DNA of 64,000 nt. Source: Marasmius tenuissimus (lineage: Eukaryota > Basidiomycota > Agaricomycetes > Agaricales > Marasmiaceae). Positions 10,120 through 20,273 of this stretch are shown one piece after another; the stretch's first letter is position 1, and every line of letters starts with the position of its first letter. Location: NCBI GenBank assembly GCA_029532415.1, contig JAQOTA010000053.1, positions 3,348,001-3,412,000 on the forward strand. The letters run 5' to 3'. A program made the position numbers and the translations under genes. The notes beneath the pieces are model-generated. The model was given only the letters and a program-made list of their open reading frames with translations. It made no database searches and was not told where the DNA came from.

Positions 10120-11987
10120 TAAGCTAGACGTGGGGTTTGAGCGATGGGCCTTGTACCAGAACTGCGTTCGCGTACCTCAGCATATTTGGCTTCCATCCAA
10201 ACTCGGTCAAAGCGATGGCGCCAGAAAGGGCAGGCCCTTTCAGTTGCGGAGTGATTGCCCCTGCAATTAGGGCATACCGGCGTATGAGGACATGGCTCAT
10301 CTTCGTCGGTGGGAGGAATAGGCGGGTTAGCCTTTGGGTTGCCCTTGCAGCAGCCCGCAACAAGCCGATGCTCATCAGCTTTGTGGGGACCGCTACATTT
10401 GGGACATCGCTGCTGCGGAGCGCGGCATGCAGAGCTAGGGTGGCCCCACCTGTAGCATCTCTGGCACAGGGGGACACCTGGACTGGCTGGAGTAGATCGA
10501 ACTAAACAGTTACGCCCTTGGATGTGTATTGGCTTATCCAAGAGACGCTTTGCACGGGTTCCTGATTGAGAATCCCAAATATTGAAGAACACCGTACAGG
10601 TGGTGCTCTTGGCAGAGTTCCGGACCACCCGCGGCAGCCCCGTGAATGTAAAGTCGTTGTTCAGAGGCGATTGCGCTATGGCGTTCTTCACATCTGAAGC
10701 AGTGATGCGGTCACCTGACACGATGTCCTTGAAGTAGGGAACGTCGATAATCTTGAGATATGACGTCGAGGTGGGGAGCCCAACCCAATGGGACTCCTTG
10801 TATCTGTCCGGTACAAGGTCCAAAACCCTCCCACGGATAATGTTTAGTGCGCTTTCATCAGCAACACCGCTTGTAGCAAGTGCCCAGCCCTCATGTGCAC
10901 GAGTTGTGGCCAGCACCTTAAGAGAATGCTGCGCGCTGCGCAGTGCAGCGTTCACAGTGGTAGTGAGGAGGTTGAGGCTCATTTCTGGCACTCCAACATC
11001 CTTGGGGAACGACACCAGGACCTGTTTCCGGGTTGGTCCGGGTGTAGTGAATTTCGGAGTAGTCCGGGGCCTCTTGGTGGGCACAGGGTTTCCGGAGATG
11101 GCGGGTCCGGGCCTACCCGGTGTCTCGGCCGACGCTGACGCGTTCGCCTGCGCCAGCGCAGCAGGTGCTCGTCGTTCTCTTCCCCTTCTCGCCGCTGCAG
11201 CAAAGGAGTATGGGGTGGTGGGTTTAGGCTTAGTGGCCAAGTTGATTCTAGGGGGAGGTCCCCTTGGATTAGGACGCTGGAATGGCACTGTAGGACGTTT
11301 CGGAAGCGGCCTTGGGCCCGTTCGAACTGGTTTATTCCCATTATCACCAGTGGGCTCGGTTCTATGTGGGATAAGGACTGTGTCATCTTCCTCCATTGCC
11401 TGGTGGTCGATGTGAAGGGGGGAAGAGCTGTGGGGTAGCGCAGAGCTGTTCTGGATGCGAGATTGCTGCCGGATGGTGGCCTCTTCGAGAATCCGGCCTG
11501 CGATGAGGCTGGATAAGGATGTGGTGCTGCTGTGAAGGCGTCGCAGCATCGAGGTTGCGATGTGGAGTTCAGGCTCGGATTCAGAAAGCTGGATCCAGTC
11601 TGTGATGGCAGTGATTGCATGCGCGGCTACTTCGAAATCCCCCCCTACATCTCCAGGAGACATTACTAGGCTCAGGAAAGAGGATTCAACTGGCGGCTCA
11701 GGTGATGCAGTGTCGCGGGGAGGAAGGGGTATTTCTTCATCCTGCGGCATGGGGGTTTGCTCTCGGGGACTAGCAACCGAAGCAGATCTGCGGCTGCTCA
11801 TGGACTGAGCACGCCGTGGGGCGGGGACATGTGTTAGATATCTGTCCCGGGCACTGGGTGCAGACCCCTCCCCAGCATTAGCAAGGAGGGGGTCATCGGA
11901 TTCGGGCTGTGGATGTGGAGTGCTTGTGCGGGTCGGGGGACGAGATCGCACCCCGCCCCGCCCCTGGCGGCTACCAGGCAGTGACAT
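10119..11987 (-). CDS. LINE ORF1: gag-like nucleic-acid-binding protein with CCHC knuckles
   Basis: 622 residues. The N-terminal 300 are low-complexity, rich in Pro, Ser and Arg. The C-terminal part carries three zinc-knuckle-like motifs: CQRCYRWGHPSSAC near residue 506, then CPKCSGPHKADEH near 523, and CPNCRGNHSATERAC near 572. ORF1 proteins of this type coat LINE RNA to form the ribonucleoprotein used for retrotransposition. The start ATG at 11987 opens the frame about 130 bases from the element's 5' end. The last base of its TAA stop is not separated from ORF2: stop and next start share one A. The frame is intact. Confidence 0.92.
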   Translation of the reverse strand: MSLPGSRQGRGGVRSRPPTRTSTPHPQPESDDPLLANAGEGSAPSARDRYLTHVPAPRRAQSMSSRRSASVASPREQTPMPQDEEIPLPPRDTASPEPPVESSFLSLVMSPGDVGGDFEVAAHAITAITDWIQLSESEPELHIATSMLRRLHSSTTSLSSLIAGRILEEATIRQQSRIQNSSALPHSSSPLHIDHQAMEEDDTVLIPHRTEPTGDNGNKPVRTGPRPLPKRPTVPFQRPNPRGPPPRINLATKPKPTTPYSFAAAARRGRERRAPAALAQANASASAETPGRPGPAISGNPVPTKRPRTTPKFTTPGPTRKQVLVSFPKDVGVPEMSLNLLTTTVNAALRSAQHSLKVLATTRAHEGWALATSGVADESALNIIRGRVLDLVPDRYKESHWVGLPTSTSYLKIIDVPYFKDIVSGDRITASDVKNAIAQSPLNNDFTFTGLPRVVRNSAKSTTCTVFFNIWDSQSGTRAKRLLDKPIHIQGRNCLVRSTPASPGVPLCQRCYRWGHPSSACRAPQQRCPKCSGPHKADEHRLVAGCCKGNPKANPPIPPTDEDEPCPHTPVCPNCRGNHSATERACPFWRHRFDRVWMEAKYAEVRERSSGTRPIAQTPRLA

Positions 11988-12120
11988 ATGGCTATTCGGA
12001 TTGTGTTGGTGCTTTCTGATAGTTCAGATTCGATCTGTGTAGTGTAGAACGTTTTTCGGGTTGCAGCAACTAGTAGTTCCCACGGGTAGATGATGGAAGC
12101 ACCTGAGAGAGAAGCGTGCC

Positions 12121-12618
12121 ATCTATCCTGCTTGTGCGGTGTGGAACCTGGTACCAGGGCACACGTACTTCACCGATGCTCAGAACTAGAGCGTGGAAAC
12201 TCGCTTCATCGGCTTCCGGGCCTGATAGCCTATTTGAAGGCAAACCCTCGGGCGTTTGCCTTCCCCTCCCAAGCAGAAGCAGAAGGAGTTGGGTAAGTCA
12301 TATGGGCTGATGTGCTGGAGTTAGCTCCCCGTAGACTCTTCGGAGGGGTGTGCGGGCTCTTGCTGCCGGGCCTAGGCGGTGGGGGTGAAGGACGTGGGAG
12401 CAGGGGGCACTAGTGCGTCATAGCCCAGGATGATATAGCCTCATCTACCACGTAGTGTGATGAAACACTGTGGACATGTTCTGAGGTACGGTTCCTTAGC
12501 GGGGCGGACCTCCTTTCTAGTGGGGGATCTAATTATTACGCATTTGTGGGATGCTGCATTTGTAGATAGCGACCGGACTGTGTTCGTACACCGGTATATA
12601 AGAATATGATTCAAAAAA
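12121..12618 (+). mobile_element. LINE copy 1, right part (3' end)
   Basis: Continues the plus-strand LINE interrupted at 4061: ORF2 C-terminus (CLCGVEPGTRAHVLHRC, ending AEAEGVG at 12296), 3' UTR, then a short A6 tail at 12613-12618. It abuts the Gypsy B fragment at 12619 without a recognisable target duplication, so this junction is probably a rearrangement. Confidence 0.88.
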
Positions 12619-13651
12619 GTCTGCGAGCCTTCCGCGGTGCGTCGAGAAGGTCAGAGATGAGAGGGAGTGGATAGCGATCCTTTTTGGTAATCTTATTGAG
12701 ACCCCAGAAGTCGACACAGAGTCAAAGATCACCACTCTTCTTCTTGATGAAGAGAACGGGAGCGCCGAAAGGAGATTTGGATGGAGTGATGAGCCCAGCC
12801 TGGAGATGTTCATCAATGAATTCCCAGAGAGCTGTGATTTCCATTTGAGAAAGAGAGTAGATTGGACCGAGAGGTGGTTCTGTTCCTTCCTCTAACTGAA
12901 TCTTCATGTCGTCTTCTCCCCGATGCAACAGAAGCTGTTTCGTCATTTCTGGACTGAAGACGTCAGTGAATTCATGATAATCAGGCGGAATGATTGCCAA
13001 ATCTTCCTCGGAAAGTTCTGCTGTGTGTCTGGAGACCGAGTCAGAAGGCGTCATCTGGATGGTGAACGCCCGAGCACTGGACTTGGACTTTGCTTGGAGG
13101 TAAGCACCAGCTGATATGAGGGAAACCTTCGGAGCTATAGCAGACGGAGCTGAGAGAAGATCAGCGTAGGAATAGATGGGCTCAAATGGATAAGATGGAG
13201 ACTTAGCCTTGCGCTGAGGCAAACTAGGCTGAGGAGATACTTCCGAGGGCTCAGAAGAGCGAGTCGGAAGGGCCAGCTGAGACGGAATAGGCTTTGTCCG
13301 GAATTTGATACTGTTGTTTGACCAATCAACCAACAAGTTGTAGCGGTGAAGCCAGTTATATCCTAAAACTAGGCTGCAAGCCAAATCAAGGTGAGTGACA
13401 TAAAAGTCAATCAGAAGGATGTCTCCAGAAGAAAAAATGATAGGTAAAGAGGCCATGCGCAAAATAGTGGAACCATGGGAACCATTGAGAAGGCAAAGGG
13501 AAGTAGGTGGTATTGGAACGGTAGGTACTTGGTTACATTCCACATACTTTGTATCTATAAAGCAGTGGGACAAACCGGAATCAACGAGAGCAGAAAAAGA
13601 TAATGGTACAGTAGTGGATGACTGTTCGTGTTTATCAGAAGAAATAGACAT
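12619..13651 (-). pseudogene. Gypsy pol fragment: protease and RT N-terminus
   Basis: From 13651 the frame encodes an aspartic-protease-like domain (ALVDSGLSHCFID near residue 20, LVLGYNWLHRYN near 90) and then the RT entry segment (PLGPIYSLSQMEITALWEFIDEHL, then GAPVLFIKKKSGDL near 300). A TGA at 12722-12724 interrupts it where Gypsy RTs have arginine, after which [11 protein letters not shown] continues in the same frame up to the junction with LINE sequence. The 309-residue open part is the same as at 42287-43216. It is dead as it stands, lacking most of RT, RNase H and integrase. Confidence 0.9.
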
Positions 13652-13776
13652 ATTCGAAGAAAGAGTAACAGTAAGAGAATTAGGCGAAGAAAGAGCGGTT
13701 GCATTGAGAGTTACCTCAGTGGAACAATCCAGCTCAATGCAACTCCAAACTCGTTCCGAGGGTTCAGAGTTGCAGA

Positions 13777-14208
13777 CTATTTTTTCACCTCATCCGGTTT
13801 GGATGTGGAGGCGTCCGAAGTAGCTGCAGCACAACCTTTAGCCTGAGAACCGGCCGCAGATCGCTTCCTACAATCATCTGTCTTGTGCTTTCCACCACAG
13901 AACATGCACAAGTTGTTCTTCTTCTGACGTTCCTTCTCTTCTGGCTTCAACTTTCCGTCCTTACCAAGATACTGGGCAACCGGGTTAGTAGTGTTGGAAG
14001 TCAGATTAGACCCAGAGTTGCTGTTGGCGTTGGACTTGTTGCCAGAAGAGTTGCTGGAAGAGTTGCCGGAGCTCTTGTTGGAGCCACTGGAACTGCCAGA
14101 ACCTCTGGAAGAGTTGTTCAAACCATTTCCGGAGTTGTTGTTGGATCGGGAGTTGAAATTGGAATTGTTGTTGGCACGCTTCGCTGCTCGGCCCTCTTGG
14201 TTTAGCAC
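13777..14208 (-). pseudogene. Gypsy gag C-terminal (nucleocapsid) fragment
   Basis: 143 residues dominated by Asn/Ser/Gly (residues 12-65), then a zinc-knuckle-like motif CMFCGGKHKTDDC near residue 100 (C-x2-C-x3-H-x4-C). This kind of knuckle binds element RNA. It ends with a stop 125 bases before the pol frame at 13651. The upstream 470 bases (14209-14676) have no open frame. The same frame is present at 41730-42161. Confidence 0.8.
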
Positions 14209-14676
14209 CTGCTATTAAAAAGCAGCTTCGGAGCCTTGTTTTTGTGTGATTTTAGCCTAAAACAAATAAGAAATGACTAGGTAATATGAGTACTAGAGCC
14301 AGTCCCGAGCGGCTAGTAAAAGGCTCAGATCCTAGCATAAGGAGAGAATAGCGCCTCGGATGCATCCCTCCTTATCTCTGAAAACTGTAGGAGTCGTATA
14401 ACTGACGAAAGTATCACTTTGGAGGCATGACTAGGACCTGTAGTCATATCAAGGGAATATCTCCAGTGGCTCGGAGGCATCATACTCAGGATTAGAATAA
14501 TAGAATCAGACTTGACGAAGACCTGTACTAGCAGAAGCTAGACAGAGGAAGTCACTGCGGAAGCATGGAGGGTCGGAAAGTGGGACTAAGTCAAGCCTCA
14601 GAAGCTTGGTATAAGGTCAAGGCCTCACTTTGGAGGCATGATTGATTCAAGTATACTAAGTATACTACCAGTTACG
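14209..14676 (-). other. Non-coding gap between gag-like frames
   Basis: About 470 bases without a usable frame, also present in copy A at 41262-41729. It contains several copies of a TTTGGAGGCAT or CGGAGGCAT type motif. I see nothing else in it. Confidence 0.4.
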
Positions 14677-15557
14677 CTAGTCATCCATATTGGCTAAAGC
14701 TACCTTGTCCCAGCCGAAGTAATTATCTACGTCGGAATCTTCAGGATAATAAGAATCAATGAAGGTTTCATGATCTAGATAATTGGTATAGAATGGATCG
14801 CATAAGATAGGATTATAGAAAGAGAAGGATTGAGAGAGCCAACGACCCATGACAGGGGAGTACCTGAAGAACGAGAGCTTGGTATAGTCAAGCTTCGGAG
14901 GTGCTGGGCACTCAGCACAACTAACAATGGCATTGATCCAAGTGTTAACGGCTCCAGGAGTGCGAGCGGTTTTGAAGTTGAGGAAACCAACTCGAGCAAT
15001 GGACTCGGCGACCATGTCAATGACAGACCTGGCATTGTGAGGAATGAAGTGGTCAAAGGTGTCCTTGCAGAGATAGATTTCATCCTGGATCGTGTTGTAA
15101 CGAATCACGTAGCCCCAGTAGATGGATCTGTGGCAACTGAGGAAGAACTGCTGGAAAATGATTCCGAGGATAGCTTTGTTGAGGCAGAGGTCCTGCCCAC
15201 GCAGTGGCAGCATGGGACAGACTAGCTCACCTGGAGATAGGCTTAGAGGCAGCAACGAGAGTAGTAAAAGTCCTGGTATTGCATGTAGATACAGAGCTAC
15301 TTATATACTATACAGAGGTGGCTGTATCTTCTATAACAGGAATGACTAGGAATAGCATAGATCATAGTGAAACGATTGAAGCATATTATGCGGCCTGATA
15401 CAACGGTCCATATATCCGGTAGTCCGGATTCAACAAGCTTCTCGCTCTGCGTCGAGTGGAATGGGTAGGATGATGCGGCACTCTTTGATCTTATCAGAGT
15501 AATCTTCTGGATACCACCAGTTGCAGAAGTGATCTTCAATGTTATGCAAGCGTGCTA
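14677..15557 (-). pseudogene. Gag-like frame of Gypsy B, split by a solo LTR
   Basis: Minus-strand frame running from about 15557 (LHNIEDHFCNWWYPEDY) into the LTR at 15435, and resuming at 15176 (AILGIIFQQFFLS) to a stop at 14677 (VALANMDD). It is placed where a Gypsy gag N-terminal part should be, but I do not recognise a capsid domain. The LTR interrupts the coding sequence at a 5-bp target duplication. The same frame with the same interruption is at 40385-41261. Confidence 0.6.
15177..15435 (+). repeat. Copia solo LTR (258-bp family) inside Gypsy B
   Basis: Begins TGTTGAGGCAG and ends GGATTCAACA, with the 5-bp duplication AGCTT on both sides (15172-15176 and 15436-15440). It matches the LTRs of the Copia elements at 22009-33822 and 44813-55339. 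A corresponding copy at 40503-40761 lies in the same place in Gypsy A. Confidence 0.92.
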
Positions 15558-15715
15558 TAGTGCGCTTGGGGGAAAGTAAGCAAGGAATTGGGAGGACCTA
15601 GTATTTGCTTATACTGACCTCTGGACTTGCCGCTGAAGTGGAAATTTTACTTCGGAAACTAGGAAATTAGCACTTCGGAGGCGTGGATCCGAACCAGGCA
15701 CTGGGCGCTAAACAA

Positions 15716-17082
15716 TGATCGAGAAGTGATCGGAGGTGTTGCACCTTTGACATACCTCCCTCGTACTTGTGCATCGAGATATTAACTGTACTAAGAGCAT
15801 AGTTGGTGCTGGTAGCAACAACAGAGCTCAACTGCGCTAGAAGGCGAGGGACTAAGAAAGAAAGGAATGGTGTACCAAAGAATCAAGTAGGAGTTCTGGC
15901 TGAACCATTGAACTATTACCCGGTATCCAAGGTACCAAGATTGGATATAGTGGGGCGGCCATATGGATGGCAGGACGTCGGAACTATCCAAGCTACAGAA
16001 GGGGCATCAACCTGGCCATGGACAGCTGGGTAACTCAACGAATATAGGCATCGGAGGCACATACTTTGCTTCAGATGAAGGGAGTATATGCTTCAGAAGC
16101 AGACAGAACCGGATGACCTATGACAATTGAAGAGTCTAGAACCGGAGAATCAATGCTGCAGAGGCAGATAGGCAGAACGGAACCATAGATAGGAGAGACC
16201 CGGAAGAAAAGAATGTTAGAGAATGTTCGAGGCTGATGATACTTCCGAAGCAAATTATTGGTTTTGACTTTGGGGTTCAAAAGCATAGATTAAACACAAA
16301 ACTCTCCAAGTATATTCCAAAGTAGGTAGTTTATGCCTCTGAGGCATGGTTTATTCAATATTTGTACGATTCGGTAGAATTAGCGCATCCTAGAGTATAT
16401 AAGCAGTGGGGTTTTCATCAAGGATCCCCAAGCAATCCGTACGATTAGTATTCAGAGGATACGAAGCTATTCCACTTGTTGGGTAGTTAGTTGACTCGGG
16501 AGCGCTTCTGGAGAGACATTGGAACAGAATAGAATGTTGTTTGCCCAAACCTAGAAAATCCATTGAACACTTGCTTGACATTGACTTTGCATTATTTGTC
16601 TGCGATGCCAACTTGACTGGCTGAGCTATTGATTGAACTTCCGAAGCTAATTGGGCTGAGGATATTGTTTGCCATTGACAGTTGGTCGTCGGTTATTGAC
16701 AGACTTGATTGGAGTCTTTGTTGCCATTGTTTGATTTGATTGTCTTGTTGCCCCTCGCTGTTTGAGTGGTTCTGAAGCTAGTTGAAGCCTTAGAACGCAC
16801 TTCTGAAGCACCAAACAAACTCTACACTCTCCGAAACAACCTATAAACCTCTCTTCTGAACCCCACTTTTGACCTCCGAACTGGTTTCAGAGGCAAAGCT
16901 ACCTTAGTTGGATAGTTTCTTGAGTCAGATTTCCTTCAGCCTACTATTGCAGTCTGGCTAAGAGCGGAACCTACGATCAACGCCGATCCCCGATTCCCGC
17001 ACCCTTCAGCTACACTCTTGAGTGTTGGGAGGATTTGACCTACGAGTTAGATTTTATTATACACCACGAGTGGCGCTTTACA
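15716..17082 (-). repeat. Probable 5' LTR and leader of Gypsy B
   Basis: On the minus strand the element begins TGTAAAGCGCCACTCG at 17082. A possible end is CTCGATCA near 15716, followed by TTTAGCGCCCAGTGCC, which resembles a tRNA-3'-end primer site. No second LTR is available for comparison, so the boundaries are inferred. The region has no convincing coding frame. Confidence 0.45.
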
Positions 17083-17433
17083 CCGGCATGACGCCTAGCG
17101 CAGAGGACTACAACATGGCCACACTACTACTTACCAGAGAGGAGTTTAGAGAGATAGAGGCAAGACGTAGAAGCTCAAGCACACTGTAGATTCAAGTAGA
17201 GAACTACGAGCCTATATACATGAAGATACAATAGAGTTACCATATAAGGACGACAATAGAAATTGTACATATGAGCATAATGAATAATGAAGAATAGAAC
17301 AATAGTGAATGCATTATCCCGCATAATACAATGGCGGGAAGTATGAACCGGGACTACGGATATCCTGGGATCTAATTATAGTCCACAGATTCAACAAGTT
17401 TCTCGTCTGCCGTCCCCCCAGTCTCACCTCTCA
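17083..17433. other. Unclassified AT-rich stretch
   Basis: About 350 bases between Gypsy B and the next gene remnant. The end GATTCAACA at 17392 followed by TTTCTCGTCTGC resembles the LTR end and flank at 15436. It might be the remains of a distant LTR, but I cannot define one. No coding frame. Confidence 0.35.
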
Positions 17434-18848
17434 GTGTCTATTTCTTGTTTGACAACTTCACTTTCCCACCATTCTTCATCCGCCACAATCCCTTCATCCT
17501 CGCCTCCCTGCCCTTCACCAGCCAATCCACATCCCCGCCCACCTCAACCTCTGCCATCGTCCCCCTCTCCCCAATCTTCAACATCTATTACACCTTCCTC
17601 AACCTCTCGTCCTTCATTATCTATCACCAAACTTGTGAATACAACTTCTTAAGATGAAAAGAGCTTTGAGGATGAGACCTGCAGGAATCCAGCTGCACAG
17701 GATGCTGAGAATAATTGGGCATTGACCAACCAGCCGGATTCCGCAACTGCATCTGCGCCGACACTTGGAGAGGGAGAATGTCAGCTGAAGTCCAGGACAA
17801 CCAACCTCACAATTGCCGTCACCTGTGCTGATCTTCTCAACAAGCAAGATCAGGAGTGGCTGGACCTTGCAAAATCTAGAGGGTGGCCAATAGAAAGGGT
17901 ACGAAGAGTTCGAGAGATTCGAGCTAGGACCAACAAAATGAAGGATCCGAGCCCATATCAGGCGGGCCTGTTTCATGTTGCAAAGAAGCTGAACAGCAGT
18001 ACGTCACTTAGTTGGCCTTTCACTGTGATCCCTTTTTTGACCCCGGATCAGACCTCCCCGCAGGCAGAAAGCTCAAGCTTATTGATCTTCAGCATTGTCT
18101 GAAGGCCAATGTGAAGGTCATGGCAGAGGTCAAGAAAGGGAAGGAATCATTGAAAGTCAAGAGTGGACAAAGCAACTCAAGGAACACCGTGCAACAAAGA
18201 TCGTTGGGACAAAAGGCTCAAGTCAGGGAATAAGGAAGGCGGGGACAACTGGCTACAAAGCCCTCAAGCATTCGGTCAGTCATAGCTTTCATTATCACAG
18301 TGTCTCAGCATCTACTAATTGATTATGTGGTTAGGCTGGCACACTGTCTGCGACTACAGGTGCTCTCACCTTTGGATTTTTGTGTAGGTCGGAATTCAGC
18401 ACCCCAGTCTCAGGAGGAATCTATGGCTCCGGAAACATGGAGGAATTCCTGCAAGACACCTACAAGACATCTGCTTTCAACTTTCTTTTGGCTGCTGAGT
18501 TGTACTCTTGCCTTGCTCACCTCAAAGGCAAGAAGACAGATGGAGTGGATAGGCTCAAGGTAGCCATTGTTGGAATGATACTTAAGGGACTTCGTACGTC
18601 TTCCATACCATTATATGTATGAGGCCTTTCTAACAGCTTGTGAACAGGGATCTCAACTGGACAGGCAAAACTACATATGGAGTACAAGCATTACCGAGTC
18701 AGGCTCATGAAGAAATGGCATGGCAAACTCGCAGGGTGGCCCAGCCACATCCCCTTTGTTAACGCACACGATATGAGGGATGAAGAGGTCAGGGAGATAT
18801 ATGAGCTGCTACAAAGCGGATCAGTGCGATGGGAGGTGATGAATAACA
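17434..18848 (+). pseudogene. Remnant of a repeated fungal gene family (GWPxxIPFVN motif), function unknown
   Basis: Pieces in one direction: a Ser/Pro-rich leader from 17434; a stop at 17650-17652; then CADLLNKQDQEWLDLAKSRG from about 17820; a Lys-rich segment near 18100; then GSGNMEEFLQDTYKTSAFNF near 18430 and KLHMEYKHYRVRLMKKWHG near 18670; and finally LAGWPSHIPFVNAHDMRDEE near 18740. The pattern of a C-terminal GWP-x3-PF motif followed by a short helix (EIYELLQSGSVRWEVM) resembles a protein family I associate with expanded repeats in agaric genomes. No function is known to me. At least two short introns or frameshifts separate the pieces. It is cut at 18849 by LINE sequence. It may be a host gene relic or cargo of a transposon. 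Confidence 0.55.
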
Positions 18849-20273
18849 GATCGACAAGGTCTCCACCAAGCTTACCGAGGAGTTTGATCCCACTCACGAG
18901 GATACAAACCCTGGCAACCGATTGCGGGATAGGTATCCTGACCGTATTACATTCACTGAGCAAGCCAAGGACAAGGAAAAGTCCGAGTCCGAAAGCTTAG
19001 CTGAGTGGGTTACATTTCTAGATCGTAAACTCGAGATACTCGAAGATGATCCTGATACGGTTGTTGCGGCTACTGATGCTTCGGTGCCGCAGAACCCTAG
19101 ACATCAGGCCGCCTCAGCGGCCATGATATACAGAAGTGGAGACCTGATTCATCAGACCAGGTACGCTTCAGGTGTTGTTACGGCTCCGGATGCGGAGTTG
19201 TATGCTATACGGGTGGCAATTTCCTACATGGCTATGTCATGCGGGAAAGCAACCACTTTGTATTATTTACCGACTGTATTGCTGCAGCAAAGCGGGCAAT
19301 CGACCCGTCCATACACTCAGGACAGAGTCACTCTCTGGCTGTATGTAGGGCGTTATCTGACTGGTTTGCAGGAGGAGATGACCGCAAGGTGACCTTCATC
19401 CAAGTACCTTCAAAAGCGAAATGGAGTATTCACCAGCTCGCTCATGAATTTGTCAGAGGACTACCCCCCATAGGCGTGGGGGCAGTGCCTCAAACATCGT
19501 TGGATAGGCTCCGTCAAGAAGCCACCAAGGCAGGCCAGGATGCGTGGGTATCGCGCTTTCAGGACCCATCATATAGAGGCAGGCACTTTTATGAGCTACA
19601 AGATCTTAAAGATCGTCCTCTACAGCCATCGTACCTCAAGGGAGGAACATGGCTAAAGTTGGCCGGAGGGTCGCTTTCTTTGACAACCAGAATGACTCGG
19701 TGCATCCTGGGGCACGCACCGATTGGAGAGTACTACCAGCGGTTTAATATTCAGGCAGATCTATCCTGCTTGTGCGGTGTGGAACCTGGTACCAGGGCAC
19801 ACGTACTTTACCGATGCTCAGAACTTGAGCGCGGAGCTTCGCTTAACCGGCTTCCGGGTCTCATAGCCTACCTGAAGGCAAACCCTCGGGCGTTTGCCTT
19901 TCCCTCCCAAGCAGAAGCTGAAGGAGTGGGGTAAGTCATATGGGCTGATGTGCTGGTATTAGCTCCCCGTAGACTCTCCGGAGGGGTGTGCGGGCTCTTG
20001 CTGCCAGGCCTAGGTGGCGGGGGTGAAGGACGTGGGAGCTGGGGGCACCAGTGTGTCTGAGCCCATTATGATGTAACCCTATTTACCACATAGTGTTGAG
20101 GAAACACTGTGGATACGTTCTGAGGGGCGGTTCCTATTGAGGCGCACCTCCTTTCTAGTGGGGGACCTAGTTATTACGCATTTGTGGGATGCTGCATTTG
20201 TAGATAGCGACCGGACTGTGTTCGTACACCGGTATATAAGAATATGATTCAAAAAAAAAAAAAAAAAAAAAAA
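18849..20273 (+). mobile_element. LINE 3' fragment with poly(A) tail
   Basis: 5'-truncated copy matching the full-length LINE from the RNase H linker to the 3' end, with an A run at 20251-20273. No target duplication is visible between the flanks (GATGAATAAC left, CACATACATT right), so the right or left flank has been rearranged. Confidence 0.9.
18922..19934 (+). pseudogene. LINE ORF2 C-terminal fragment, frameshifted
   Basis: Encodes the RNase H domain (ATDASVPQNPRHQAASAAM near 19060) and the C-terminal motif CLCGVEPGTRAHVLYRC near 19770. Loss of one G in the run near 19240 (ATGCGGGAAAGC here, ATGCGGGGAAAGC in the complete copy) shifts the frame, so the protein is split between 18922-19392 and 19239-19934. 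Otherwise it is very close to the full-length copy, which makes it a recent insertion. Confidence 0.9.

Larger units (their letters stand above)
5908..12120 (-). mobile_element. Full-length Tad1-like LINE (non-LTR retrotransposon)
   Basis: About 6.2 kb on the minus strand: 5' UTR (12120-11988), ORF1, ORF2, a 3' UTR of about 316 bases and a 20-nt poly(A) tail (poly(T) at 5908-5927). Both ORFs are open. It sits in an older plus-strand LINE, and the 14-bp target duplication is recovered at 4048-4061 and 12121-12134. This is the only apparently complete LINE in the window and could be the active source of the truncated ones. Confidence 0.92.
12619..17082 (-). mobile_element. Gypsy fragment B, inverted copy of Gypsy A 5' half
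   Basis: Collinear, in reverse orientation, with 38856-43319. Coordinates of the two copies sum to about 55938 along the whole length, so there are almost no indels. ORF translations from 12722-15255 are the same as those in copy A. Both copies carry the same solo LTR at the same site. The 3' end stops inside the RT domain at a LINE tail. The 5' end stops at the same base as copy A (TGTAAAGCG on the minus strand). Confidence 0.9.

Noticed and set aside
10753..11415. 220-residue plus-strand frame opposite LINE ORF1
   Set aside because: It is antisense to an intact, domain-bearing ORF1 in low-complexity, GC-rich sequence, and is probably a shadow.
15204..15398. Open frame starting MAAWDRLAHLEIGLEA that recurs in every 258-bp LTR
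   Set aside because: It lies entirely in LTR sequence, appears wherever the LTR does, ends at variable points in flanking DNA and has no recognisable domain. It is a by-product of LTR conservation.
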